From positions 186,001 through 250,000 of the forward strand of contig JADCLP010000001.1 of NCBI GenBank assembly GCA_014983025.1: a stretch of 64,000 nt of DNA, in the 5' to 3' direction. A program made the position numbers and the translations under genes. Each line of letters opens with the position of its first letter. Position 1 is the first letter of the stretch. Positions 37,090 through 45,455 of this stretch are shown here, one piece after another. This DNA comes from Erythrobacteraceae bacterium E2-1 Yellow Sea. Lineage in GTDB: Bacteria; Pseudomonadota; Alphaproteobacteria; Sphingomonadales; Sphingomonadaceae. The notes under the pieces are model-generated. The model did no database searches. It had not been told where the DNA came from and was given only the letters and a program-made list of their open reading frames with translations.

Positions 37090-38376
37090 TTGGCGGACAA
37101 GCATTCTAAGCTGGAACTGGGGGGGCAATCCTACGATTTCCCGGTACTTGAAGGCAGCATTGGCCCGGATGTGGTCGATATTCGGAAGCTGTACGGGCAA
37201 ACCGGTGCCTTCACATATGATCCTGGATTTACTTCAACCGCCAGCTGCGAAAGCGCACTGACTTACATTGATGGTGAAGAAGGTGTTCTTCTCCATCGCG
37301 GATACCCTATCGGCCAATTGGCTGAAGATTCCAGTTTCATGGAGGTTTCCTACCTCCTGCTGCGCGGTGAACTGCCCAGTCAGGCAGAGCTGGCCGACTT
37401 TGAAAACACCATCACCCGTCACACCATGCTGCATGAACAGCTGCTGCAATTCTACCGCGGCTTCCGTCGCGATGCGCACCCAATGGCCGTGATGTGCGGC
37501 GTGGTTGGCGCTCTGTCGGCTTTCTATCACGACTCCACCGACATTTCTGACCCGGAACATCGCAAGATCAGCAGCCACCGCCTGATCGCAAAAATGCCAA
37601 CCATTGCTGCGATGGCATATAAGTATTCGATCGGTCAGCCTTTCCTCTACCCGGATAACAATTTGTCATACACCGGCAATTTCCTGCGTATGACCTTTGG
37701 CGTTCCGGCTGAAGAATATGAGGTTATCCCAGAAGTTGAGCGTGCAATGGACCGGATTTTCATCCTCCATGCCGATCACGAACAGAATGCATCGACATCG
37801 ACCGTTCGACTGGCTGGTTCTTCGGGAGCAAACCCGTTCGCTTGTATCGCAGCGGGCATTGCCTGCCTGTGGGGCCCTGCACATGGCGGCGCGAATGAAG
37901 CGGCGCTCAACATGTTGCGTGAAATCGGCACACCTGATCGCATCCCGCATTACATCGAGCGTGCAAAAGACAAGAATGATCCCTTCCGCCTGATGGGCTT
38001 TGGCCACCGCGTGTACAAAAACTATGACCCGCGGGCGACTGTGATGCAGAAAACAGTTCGCGAAGTGTTTGACGCACTGAAGGTGACAGACCCCGTGTTC
38101 GAAACCGCACTGCGACTGGAAGAAATCGCACTGTCCGATCCATATTTCGCGGAAAAGAAACTGTTCCCGAATGTTGACTTCTATTCGGGCATCATCCTGT
38201 CGGCGATCGGTTTCCCGACCACCATGTTCACCGTGTTGTTCGCCCTGGCTCGTACTGTAGGCTGGGTGGCGCAATGGAATGAAATGATTTCCGATCCAGG
38301 CCAGAAAATCGGCCGTCCGCGCCAGCTTTATACCGGCCCAGTTCAACGCGATTACGTGCCGCTGGCCAATCGTTAA
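37090..38376 (+). CDS. gltA: Citrate synthase
   Basis: Condenses acetyl-CoA and oxaloacetate at the entry of the TCA cycle. The 428-residue protein is the hexameric type II form: [33 protein letters not shown], then [48 protein letters not shown] (catalytic His), and [13 protein letters not shown]; each is cited by its key residues. It starts at a TTG (37090) with a perfect AAGGAG seven bases upstream. It takes acetyl-CoA made by the PDH encoded in this window. Confidence 0.97.
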   Translation: MADKHSKLELGGQSYDFPVLEGSIGPDVVDIRKLYGQTGAFTYDPGFTSTASCESALTYIDGEEGVLLHRGYPIGQLAEDSSFMEVSYLLLRGELPSQAELADFENTITRHTMLHEQLLQFYRGFRRDAHPMAVMCGVVGALSAFYHDSTDISDPEHRKISSHRLIAKMPTIAAMAYKYSIGQPFLYPDNNLSYTGNFLRMTFGVPAEEYEVIPEVERAMDRIFILHADHEQNASTSTVRLAGSSGANPFACIAAGIACLWGPAHGGANEAALNMLREIGTPDRIPHYIERAKDKNDPFRLMGFGHRVYKNYDPRATVMQKTVREVFDALKVTDPVFETALRLEEIALSDPYFAEKKLFPNVDFYSGIILSAIGFPTTMFTVLFALARTVGWVAQWNEMISDPGQKIGRPRQLYTGPVQRDYVPLANR

Positions 38377-38391
38377 TCGTTGTATTCACAT

Positions 38392-38586
38392 ATGATCCGG
38401 CTGATCCTGCAGGTCTTTGGCGTCGCCCTGATATTATCAGGCGGGCTATGGACCTTGCAGGGGCTGGGCCTGGTCATGTGGCCTGCTGAAAGCTTCATGC
38501 TGGCAGAAAGACAATGGGCCATCTATGGTGCCATGACCGTGGCAATTGGGGCGGGTTTGATCTGGCTTTCACGCCGCAAGAGTTAA
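38392..38586 (+). CDS. Small two-helix membrane protein, unknown function
   Basis: A 64-residue protein with two hydrophobic helices (about residues 2-24 and 41-59) and a basic SRRKS end, so both ends probably face the cytoplasm. Start at ATG 38392, 15 bases after gltA. Its TAA shares the palindrome TTAA (38583-38586) with the TAA of the convergent kinase-like gene. Similar small proteins follow gltA in some sphingomonads; no function is known to me. Confidence 0.6.
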   Translation: MIRLILQVFGVALILSGGLWTLQGLGLVMWPAESFMLAERQWAIYGAMTVAIGAGLIWLSRRKS

Positions 38587-39962
38587 ATTGCAGCAGGTAA
38601 CGCCAGTGTGAAACGAGTACCCTCACCCGGTTCACTGGCGATGCTGAGTTCGCCGTCCATCGCATTCGCCAAGCGCTGCGAGATGTAAAGGCCCAGTCCT
38701 GAACCGCCATCACCTTCACGGCCCAGCCTCTCAAACTTTTTGAAAATCCGTTCCTGCTGGTCCGATGACAAACCCGGACCCTGATCGGTTACACTTATTG
38801 TGGCGCGGCCGCGTAAATCCGCCTGCACAGAAATCACGATTTCACTACCCGCTGGGGAATAGGAAATCGCATTGCCCAGCAGATTTAAAAGCACCTGTAA
38901 CACGCGGCGATATTCGCCAATGGCGCGCATGACCTCGTCAGGGTCAGGCGCAATAACGGTGATGGATTTTTCCTGTGATCGGCCACTCAGAATGCCTACT
39001 GCTCGTCGTGCGGCATCAACCAAATCAATCCTGTCACGTTCAGTTTTGAAATCAGCGGATTCGACCTGCTCAAGATCATCGAGATCATCCAGCAAACTCA
39101 TCAAATGCTGCCCTGCAGAAGAAATATCCGTGGCATATTCCGTATATTCCTGACGCAATGGCCCAGCCATGCGTGTGCGGATCGTCTCGGCATTGGAAAT
39201 GATACGGGCGATTGGTTCTCGCAATGCTGGTGTCAATGCCTCACCAATCAGGCTGGCATGTCCTTCCTTTTCATCCGGCATAGAGTCATCATCTTCACTC
39301 AGCAGAGGATAATCCGCCACCAAAAGAAGTTCAAAACCATTGGCCGAGGAGCCAGAGCCGATTGGCAAAAGTCGCACATGCCAGTCTCGATCGGAACCTG
39401 GCGCACGACAGCGGGCCCCATCCAGCAGACGCCAGTGAAGTGGTTGACGATGAGCTATGCCGATAAGATCGACAAATCCGGCCCATTCATGGCCTGGATT
39501 GCCGCGCATGGCCTGCGCCAGTTCCACAAGATCTGCCGCCATGCAATCCACCGTTTGCAAACGCTGGTCAGCATCCAGGCGAGCAATCAATTCTGCAGTG
39601 CTTCGATCGATGGAATCAATGCGGGCCGCGCTTTCACGGGCATCTTCCGGTGCCGCAGGTTCCCTATGCCAATTTTCAATCAGCAGTTCACAGCCCCCAC
39701 CATCTTCACCGGGAAGCGGCGTTATCCGGACAAAGCCGGTCACAGTATCCGTCCCGTCAAAAGCTGAAAATTCGCGCGCCAGACGTAAACCCATCAATCG
39801 GCTCTGCCGGACCAGATCCAGAAGCTCTGGTATCGCCAAGACACCGGGAATATCACCACCACAGCTTTCATGAAGATGCGCCAATGGAGCATCTGCGCTT
39901 AATAGATGATCTTCATGATCTGTCAGCCCACGAGCGGCCAGCAATGCGTTCGGCCCAACCAT
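38583..39962 (-). CDS. Histidine-kinase-like protein lacking the phospho-acceptor His
   Basis: A 459-residue soluble protein. The N-terminal 220 residues are PAS/GAF-like sensory sequence. Residues about 236-310 align with a HisKA dimerisation helix pair, but where kinases have S-H-E-L-R-T-P-L it reads T-P-A-L-R-E-P-I: the acceptor His is Pro245 (codon CCA at 39228-39230). The ATP-binding domain is intact, with N box NLLGNAISYSP, G1 DQGPGL, F box FKKFER and G2 GSGLGL. It may therefore bind ATP and dimerise without autophosphorylating, acting as a sensor or scaffold. ATG 39962 follows the stop of the upstream gene by two bases; a TTG at 39968 would overlap it. Confidence 0.8.
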   Translation of the reverse strand: MVGPNALLAARGLTDHEDHLLSADAPLAHLHESCGGDIPGVLAIPELLDLVRQSRLMGLRLAREFSAFDGTDTVTGFVRITPLPGEDGGGCELLIENWHREPAAPEDARESAARIDSIDRSTAELIARLDADQRLQTVDCMAADLVELAQAMRGNPGHEWAGFVDLIGIAHRQPLHWRLLDGARCRAPGSDRDWHVRLLPIGSGSSANGFELLLVADYPLLSEDDDSMPDEKEGHASLIGEALTPALREPIARIISNAETIRTRMAGPLRQEYTEYATDISSAGQHLMSLLDDLDDLEQVESADFKTERDRIDLVDAARRAVGILSGRSQEKSITVIAPDPDEVMRAIGEYRRVLQVLLNLLGNAISYSPAGSEIVISVQADLRGRATISVTDQGPGLSSDQQERIFKKFERLGREGDGGSGLGLYISQRLANAMDGELSIASEPGEGTRFTLALPAAI

Positions 39963-39964
39963 GG

Positions 39965-40927
39965 TCAACGCGCACCTTTTACAGAAGAGCTGGAGAGCAG
40001 ATCCCTTGCCTGATCTGAAGATAAGTCATCAAACCCTTCTGGCAGGGCAAATCCACCATGCAACAGCATGAATTGCCGTGACACATCAGACTGCTTCAGC
40101 CCTGCCGCGCGTAAAGACAGGGCAAGGCGGGCAGCCTGCCGTTCATGGCAAGCCAGGATCGCCAGTTCTCGTGGCTGACGCGTCAGATGGGCCAGCGCAG
40201 TAACAAATAAGGCAACCCCACCGTGATCAAGGGATAGGGCTACACTGGCGGCCCCTTGCATTGCGCCGATAAGGCGTCCCAGCAACCCCAGGCGACCGGT
40301 GCTCTCATCAAATTCTGCACGCAATGCAGTTTCGAGTGAAAATTGCACCTCTGGTCCCGGCGATTGCGCAGAGCGTCCCAATATCACCAAAGCTTCGTGA
40401 AACAGATCGGCAGGCAGTTCGTCCAGTGGCAAATCCATCCGTCTTTGTGACTGGATGAAGCGGGCCTGAGCCGCCATTGCAGCCATAGCGAGTTCTGCAG
40501 TTTCTTCTCGCTCGGACGCAATCAATTCCTGCCAGAGTGGTGAAAGTACGGGGTCGAGGCTCAGCTCCTCATCCAATCTGCTCGCCAACAGACCTTCCAT
40601 GGCAAGCGCGTAGCAATGGCTGAGAATTGTTGTGCTGCCAGCCAGGCGTTCAGCCAAGGCGTCGACTGCGTCATTCTGGCTCAAGCTTGATCGCCGTTCA
40701 CCCGAAACACGCGCCCGGGACATCAGCAGTTGTCGCGCCAGATCACCCAACATGCCGCGCATGCGGGCAACAATATCATCGCTGACCAATGACTGACCTG
40801 GACTGCTGAGCATATGGCCCAATACAGGTGCGACGCCCGCCAATGCATGGTCGCCCAGCGCCAACTCCTGGCGCAACAAAGCCTCAACCTCAGGCTCTTG
40901 CAGATTGTGCTTAGCAGCTTCGCTCAT
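39965..40927 (-). CDS. Helical protein of unknown function
   Basis: I do not recognise this 320-residue protein with certainty. It is almost wholly alpha-helical and Ala/Leu-rich, without signal peptide or membrane helix, and begins SEAAKHNLQEPEVEALLRQ. Repeated helical pairs (DAVDALAERLAGSTTILSHC, LFVTALAHLTRQPRELAILACHERQAARLALSLRAAGLK) recall the alphaproteobacterial DUF2336 type, but I cannot confirm that. It lies two bases ahead of the kinase-like gene and should be made with it, so a signalling partner is plausible. Confidence 0.65.
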   Translation of the reverse strand: MSEAAKHNLQEPEVEALLRQELALGDHALAGVAPVLGHMLSSPGQSLVSDDIVARMRGMLGDLARQLLMSRARVSGERRSSLSQNDAVDALAERLAGSTTILSHCYALAMEGLLASRLDEELSLDPVLSPLWQELIASEREETAELAMAAMAAQARFIQSQRRMDLPLDELPADLFHEALVILGRSAQSPGPEVQFSLETALRAEFDESTGRLGLLGRLIGAMQGAASVALSLDHGGVALFVTALAHLTRQPRELAILACHERQAARLALSLRAAGLKQSDVSRQFMLLHGGFALPEGFDDLSSDQARDLLSSSSVKGAR

Positions 40928-40950
40928 CGCGTGTGCATAGCGCCCTATGG

Positions 40951-42135
40951 TTAAACCTGCGTTATCTTAATTGGCTCTCGCCAAAACAGGCAGGCAAAAA
41001 GGGCAAACAATGCCAGAATGGCAATTGTCTCGGGCAAACCATCAAAAATCGTCGCAGCCATCAAAATGACCGACAACAGGGCACGGTCATGCCACATTGG
41101 CGCAAATTTGGCGCGTGAAATCAGTTCTGCAAGGCGCAGCGATGCTATCAGAACCATAGGAGGGAAAAACCATTCCAACGCAGTATCAAAAGCTACTGGC
41201 CAAACTACAACCAATATAAGAGAAACATCATACAACCACCTGAAAACAGGTGTAAAACTATCACCAGAATTCAACCCTAACAGGCGCGCACGCAATTCCC
41301 TCAATGCACGGGAGAGTGAGGCCGAAAATCCCGAAAGCCCCAAGGTCAGAAATGCAGCTGCAGTGGTACCATACCAAGCCAACGCCAATGCTCCGGCAAG
41401 TAGCGCCGCGCTGACACTGGCGGCCCAGAATGGCCCCCGATCAAGCGCTTGTGGTGCCAGATACCGGGCCAGTTTCTGTGCAAGCGCCCTGCCCGGCCCG
41501 AGCCACGATACCGATCGCGTGCTGCGATCCAGCAGTGCATGTTCGCGATCCTGAAGGCTGCCAATATCCTGTGCCAGCAGTAATTCGCCATTCGCGATTG
41601 CCTCGTCACCTAGTTGAACAAGCGGCGTTCCGGCCTGCAATGCGAGGCGGATCAAAAGAGAAATCGTATCACTATCAGCAGGCATTTCTGCTAATCTTTC
41701 AACAATTTGCGCCCTAGCCAGGATCAAGCCACCCCAGGCATTTTGACTATCTATACGCTCGAAACCGGCTGAAATTGCATCCTCAGACGGAACAGCCGCC
41801 ACCATGCGCCCCCGCCGCAAGGCCTCATTGGCCACACTCCGTTCGACAATTACGCCATCGCCAATCGCCAGAATTTCCTGATCAGCCGATACCAGCCCAA
41901 CCAGCTGCATCGGCCCAGTAATATCGTGAAATTCCAATCCCTTGCGTTCAAGCTTCTGACGGATCGGCTCCAATTGCGGCCAAGACCGTTCAGCCAGGCA
42001 GATGATCCGTTCACAACCATTGTCCAGGGCAATGTCGACTTGCCATTCCAGTACACTCCGCCCGCCCAATTGCAGAAAGGCGCGCGGCGATCCATCACTC
42101 GACCGTTCAAGAGTAGAAAGTAATGCGGTACGCAA
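40951..42135 (-). CDS. Membrane protein with nucleotidyltransferase-like N-terminus
   Basis: A 394-residue two-part protein. The first 200 residues resemble a sugar-nucleotidyltransferase fold (FLQLGGRSVLEWQVDIALDNGCERIICLAE, then EILAIGDGVIVERSV), though the usual Gly-rich G-x-G-x-R loop at the start is replaced by STLERSSDG. The C-terminal half has four to six hydrophobic helices. The layout is that of bifunctional inositol-phosphate cytidylyltransferase/CDP-alcohol phosphotransferases, but the CDP-alcohol DGxxAR motif is not visible. Activity is thus doubtful. It is 23 bases upstream of the helical-protein gene, in the same minus-strand row. Confidence 0.6.
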   Translation of the reverse strand: MRTALLSTLERSSDGSPRAFLQLGGRSVLEWQVDIALDNGCERIICLAERSWPQLEPIRQKLERKGLEFHDITGPMQLVGLVSADQEILAIGDGVIVERSVANEALRRGRMVAAVPSEDAISAGFERIDSQNAWGGLILARAQIVERLAEMPADSDTISLLIRLALQAGTPLVQLGDEAIANGELLLAQDIGSLQDREHALLDRSTRSVSWLGPGRALAQKLARYLAPQALDRGPFWAASVSAALLAGALALAWYGTTAAAFLTLGLSGFSASLSRALRELRARLLGLNSGDSFTPVFRWLYDVSLILVVVWPVAFDTALEWFFPPMVLIASLRLAELISRAKFAPMWHDRALLSVILMAATIFDGLPETIAILALFALFACLFWREPIKITQV

Positions 42136-42196
42136 TGTCGCCCTTCCCCTTTACAGGGGCTTGTTACGACGTGCCTGACCCTGCTGCCAAGCGGCT

Positions 42197-42505
42197 TTAG
42201 GCAGATTTGCCCCCATAGCTTGCCAGTTTGGCTTCTATTTTTCGCAGTATTGCGGGATCTCCAGGTACGCCATCCAGCGCCTCGTCAGCCAGAAGCAACA
42301 GATCTTCTGCATGAAAACTGGCTGCCAATCCCTTCAAGCGCATGGCAGCCACCGCCCAATTACCGTCACAACGTGACCGGCGCAACAGATCAGCCTGGCG
42401 CAATGCGCTTTCAACAAATGCCGAACGCAGCTCTGCCAGCAGGGCCGAATCCTCGCCCGCTGCAGCAGCCAATGTTGCGTCCAATGCTCCACTTTCGAAT
42501 GCCAT
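42197..42505 (-). CDS. Hpt-like protein lacking the phospho-acceptor His
   Basis: A 102-residue four-helix protein resembling histidine phosphotransfer (Hpt) domains: LLAELRSAFVESALRQADLLRRS, then NWAVAAMRLKGLAASFHAEDLLLLADEAL. Hpt proteins read A-A-H-x-L-K-G-S-A at the core; here Met55 (ATG at 42341-42343) stands where the phosphorylated His belongs, while the Leu-Lys-Gly is kept. It could bind response regulators without phosphotransfer. ATG 42505 is preferred over an upstream TTG (42523). It lies 61 bases ahead of the nucleotidyltransferase-like gene and is divergent from the coiled-coil gene, 70 bases apart. Confidence 0.75.
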   Translation of the reverse strand: MAFESGALDATLAAAAGEDSALLAELRSAFVESALRQADLLRRSRCDGNWAVAAMRLKGLAASFHAEDLLLLADEALDGVPGDPAILRKIEAKLASYGGKSA

Positions 42506-42575
42506 TTGCCCGCAATACGCCAAACAGAGTTAAAGGAGGGTTTATCCTTCCCCCTAAAGTGGTTAGATTCCGATC

Positions 42576-45167
42576 ATGTCCGGTGGATCACATATCAGGG
42601 CCGTTGGCCCAGAGGCCGCGCAAGCTGCGCAGGAACAACCCGCTACACAGGTTCAGGACGAATCGCTCGAACTTTCGGAAAGCTGGGAAGAAGAAGTGTG
42701 GGAAGAGGATGAATCCTATCCCCGTGCCCGCTGGACTTGGGTACTACCAACGCTTGCAGCCATGGCAATTGTGGGCTGGACAGCACTTTATGGCTGGGTA
42801 TTTCGTGATCAATTGCTGGCCGGTGGCACACCACAGCAATGGATGGATCGTGCCGTGCAATGGTCCATCCCGGTTCTGCTGGTCGTGTCGGTTTGGTTAT
42901 TGGCCATGCGATCAAGCAGGCGCGAGGCCAATAGATTTGCTGATACTGCAGCTATGCTAAGGCAAGAAGCAAGTACAATGGAACGTCGTCTGACTGTTTT
43001 GAATCGTGAACTGAGTCTGGCGCGTGAGTTTCTGACCACTCAATCACGTGAACTGGAATCATTCGGCCGCATCGCAAGTGAAAAACTATCCACCCATGCC
43101 CATACGTTGCAGGATCTGATCCACAATAATGGCGAACAGGTGCAAGCCATTGCCAGTGTCAGTGATACGGCACTGAACAATATGGCAAAACTGCGCGACG
43201 ATTTGCCAGTGATCGCCAATTCTGCCCGCGATGTATCCAACCAAGTAGGTAATGCGGGGCGTACTGCGCATGACCAATTGGGCAAGCTGATTGCCGGTTT
43301 TGAACGGCTGAATGAATTTGGCTCTGCAAGTGAAAGGCAAGTCACTGCATTAAGTGAACGAATTGGCGGCAGCCTGGCGACCTTCGAGACACAGCTGACC
43401 AAACTGGAAGAAGTGGCCACTGCACGGTTTGAAGCATTGCGTGCACAAAGCGATGATTTCCGCGTGGAATTGGACAGCCGCGAAGTGGATGCTCTGGCGG
43501 CGATGCGGCAACGTGCAGACCAATTGCGTGTCGGCATAGGTTCATTGCTCGCTGAATTGACACAGGAAGAAGAACAAAGCCTGGCCGAGCTTGACAGCCG
43601 AATGGGTGATTTGCGCAATGCGCAAACAGAAGCATTGGCCGTAATGGACCAGGCAAAGGACAGGTTGCAAAGCGATCTGTCAGCGGTGTTGACCAAAGTT
43701 GATGAACTGGAACAGCACGCGGTTGAAGCCGCTCAAATGCGAATCAAGGAATTGCATCAGGAAGCCGGGCGCTTCGATGATCGCATGGCCGAACGCGATG
43801 TGCGTTTTAACGAGGAAATTGCCAAGCGACAGGACCAGTTCGAAACGCGAGAGGCGCAGGCAAGCGAGCTTCTGTCCCAGCGCCTTGCCCAATTGGAAGA
43901 AGCGCTGGCCCAAAGTGCAGATGCACAAATTCAAAGAGCGAACGAACTGACACGCCATAGTGAAGATATCACTGCCAAGGTTGATCAATTGAACGAATTG
44001 TTTGTGTCCGTTTCCAATTATGCAGACGGCGCACGCCAGCAATTGGGAGAAGGCCTGGGAAGCTTGTCCGGCCAGCTGGCCAGCAACCGGCATGATATGC
44101 AGGCCGCATCTGCAGCGCTGGCGGATTTGACAGATTCTTCGGTTCGGTTGCTCGAAATCATCCAATCGGGCGCGCGACAAAGCCGTGAAGACCTGCCACG
44201 TGCGATCGAACAGGCAAGCGCAAGTCTGACGAATATTGAAGAACGTGCAGCTCTGTTGCGTGGTGCAATGGAAACAACGGAACAGCACGGCAAATCGCTG
44301 TCTGACTATGTGCTGAAAACACAAGATCAGGTGGATCAGGCCCAATCTGCCATCTCCACCATGCATTCAAGCTTGGCGGAAAATACTGAAGATGGCCTGG
44401 CACGGCTGGCGAAGCTGCATGCAGAGGTGGAAGAGCTGGAAAATCGCAGTGATGCTGTAACACGGCGCACTCGAGATGAGCTCGAAACGGCCATGGCATC
44501 GCTGATAGCGAACGCCAGCACGGCATTTTCAAGCCTGGAAAGCGGTGTCAGCAAAGATATTGAAAAGCTTGCTTCGGATATCGCCGGACGCATGGTGTCT
44601 GCGCTGGAGCAAGCAATCCGCGAAGAAAGCGGTGATGTAATTGCACGTCTGGATGATGCAGCGGCTGAAGCTTCTGGCAAGGGTCGAGAGGCGGCCATTC
44701 AGCTGCGCGATCAACTGTCCAAGGTGAATGAGTTGACCGGAAACCTTGAACAAAGGGTCAGCCGGGCCCGTGAGCTGGCACAGGAACAGGTTGATAATGA
44801 TTTTGCCCGAAGAACGGCGATGATCACAGAAAGCCTCAATTCCAATGCCATTGATATTGCCCGTGCACTGTCAGAAGAGGTTACGGATACGGCCTGGGCC
44901 GCCTATTTGAAGGGCGATCGCGGCATCTTTACTCGCCGCGCTGTCAAATTGATCGATAATTCTGAAGCTCGTGAAATCATGGACTTATATGGGTCTGACG
45001 ATTTCTTCCGTGATCATGTGAACCGTTATATCCATGATTTCGAAGCCATGCTGCGCACTTTGCTATCCACGCGTGATGGTAATGCATTGGGCGTAACCGT
45101 TCTGAGTTCGGATATGGGCAAGCTTTATGTAGCGCTTGCGCAGGCAATTGAACGGTTGCGGAACTAA
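42576..45167 (+). CDS. TipN-like membrane-anchored coiled-coil polarity protein
   Basis: An 863-residue protein with an acidic N-terminus (LSESWEEEVWEEDESY), two hydrophobic helices (about residues 54-76 and 96-112) and then some 650 residues of heptad-rich coiled coil. The last 100 residues form a compact conserved block (DTAWAAYLKGDRGIFTRRAVKLID; NRYIHDFEAMLRTLL; VLSSDMGKLYVALAQAIERLR). This plan and length match Caulobacter TipN, a marker of the new cell pole that orients division and chromosome partition. The name is from memory of architecture and the C-terminal block, not from a search. It is divergent from the Hpt-like/kinase-like row. Confidence 0.7.
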   Translation: MSGGSHIRAVGPEAAQAAQEQPATQVQDESLELSESWEEEVWEEDESYPRARWTWVLPTLAAMAIVGWTALYGWVFRDQLLAGGTPQQWMDRAVQWSIPVLLVVSVWLLAMRSSRREANRFADTAAMLRQEASTMERRLTVLNRELSLAREFLTTQSRELESFGRIASEKLSTHAHTLQDLIHNNGEQVQAIASVSDTALNNMAKLRDDLPVIANSARDVSNQVGNAGRTAHDQLGKLIAGFERLNEFGSASERQVTALSERIGGSLATFETQLTKLEEVATARFEALRAQSDDFRVELDSREVDALAAMRQRADQLRVGIGSLLAELTQEEEQSLAELDSRMGDLRNAQTEALAVMDQAKDRLQSDLSAVLTKVDELEQHAVEAAQMRIKELHQEAGRFDDRMAERDVRFNEEIAKRQDQFETREAQASELLSQRLAQLEEALAQSADAQIQRANELTRHSEDITAKVDQLNELFVSVSNYADGARQQLGEGLGSLSGQLASNRHDMQAASAALADLTDSSVRLLEIIQSGARQSREDLPRAIEQASASLTNIEERAALLRGAMETTEQHGKSLSDYVLKTQDQVDQAQSAISTMHSSLAENTEDGLARLAKLHAEVEELENRSDAVTRRTRDELETAMASLIANASTAFSSLESGVSKDIEKLASDIAGRMVSALEQAIREESGDVIARLDDAAAEASGKGREAAIQLRDQLSKVNELTGNLEQRVSRARELAQEQVDNDFARRTAMITESLNSNAIDIARALSEEVTDTAWAAYLKGDRGIFTRRAVKLIDNSEAREIMDLYGSDDFFRDHVNRYIHDFEAMLRTLLSTRDGNALGVTVLSSDMGKLYVALAQAIERLRN

Positions 45168-45182
45168 ACAATTCCCAACAGG

Positions 45183-45455
45183 TCAGCCAATCAATCGGCC
45201 AAAAACGTTCAGATCTTCAATGCCGATCCAACCATAGATGTAATTGAGCACGTATAGTGCGGTTCCAATTGCGGCGAGGACGCTGGCGCGAAGGGCGAGA
45301 AGCCTTGGCCGGAAATTGACCGGCGCACTATCAGCCTGACCCGGAATTTTTTCGATGCCCATCTCGTCATGCGTGCGCACACCGAACGGCAAGAGAACAA
45401 AGGCGCTCATGACCCAGAACAGCGCATAGATCGCGATAACGGATGTCCACTGCAT
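45183..45455 (-). CDS. DUF1467 family membrane protein
   Basis: A 90-residue alphaproteobacterial protein with two hydrophobic helices (about residues 5-25 and 52-75). The motif LPFGVRTHDEMG, followed by PGQADSAPVNFRP, is typical of DUF1467. Function unknown. Its ATG overlaps the rnj stop by one base, placing it at the end of the nuo-birA-coaX-rnj row. Confidence 0.85.
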   Translation of the reverse strand: MQWTSVIAIYALFWVMSAFVLLPFGVRTHDEMGIEKIPGQADSAPVNFRPRLLALRASVLAAIGTALYVLNYIYGWIGIEDLNVFGRLIG

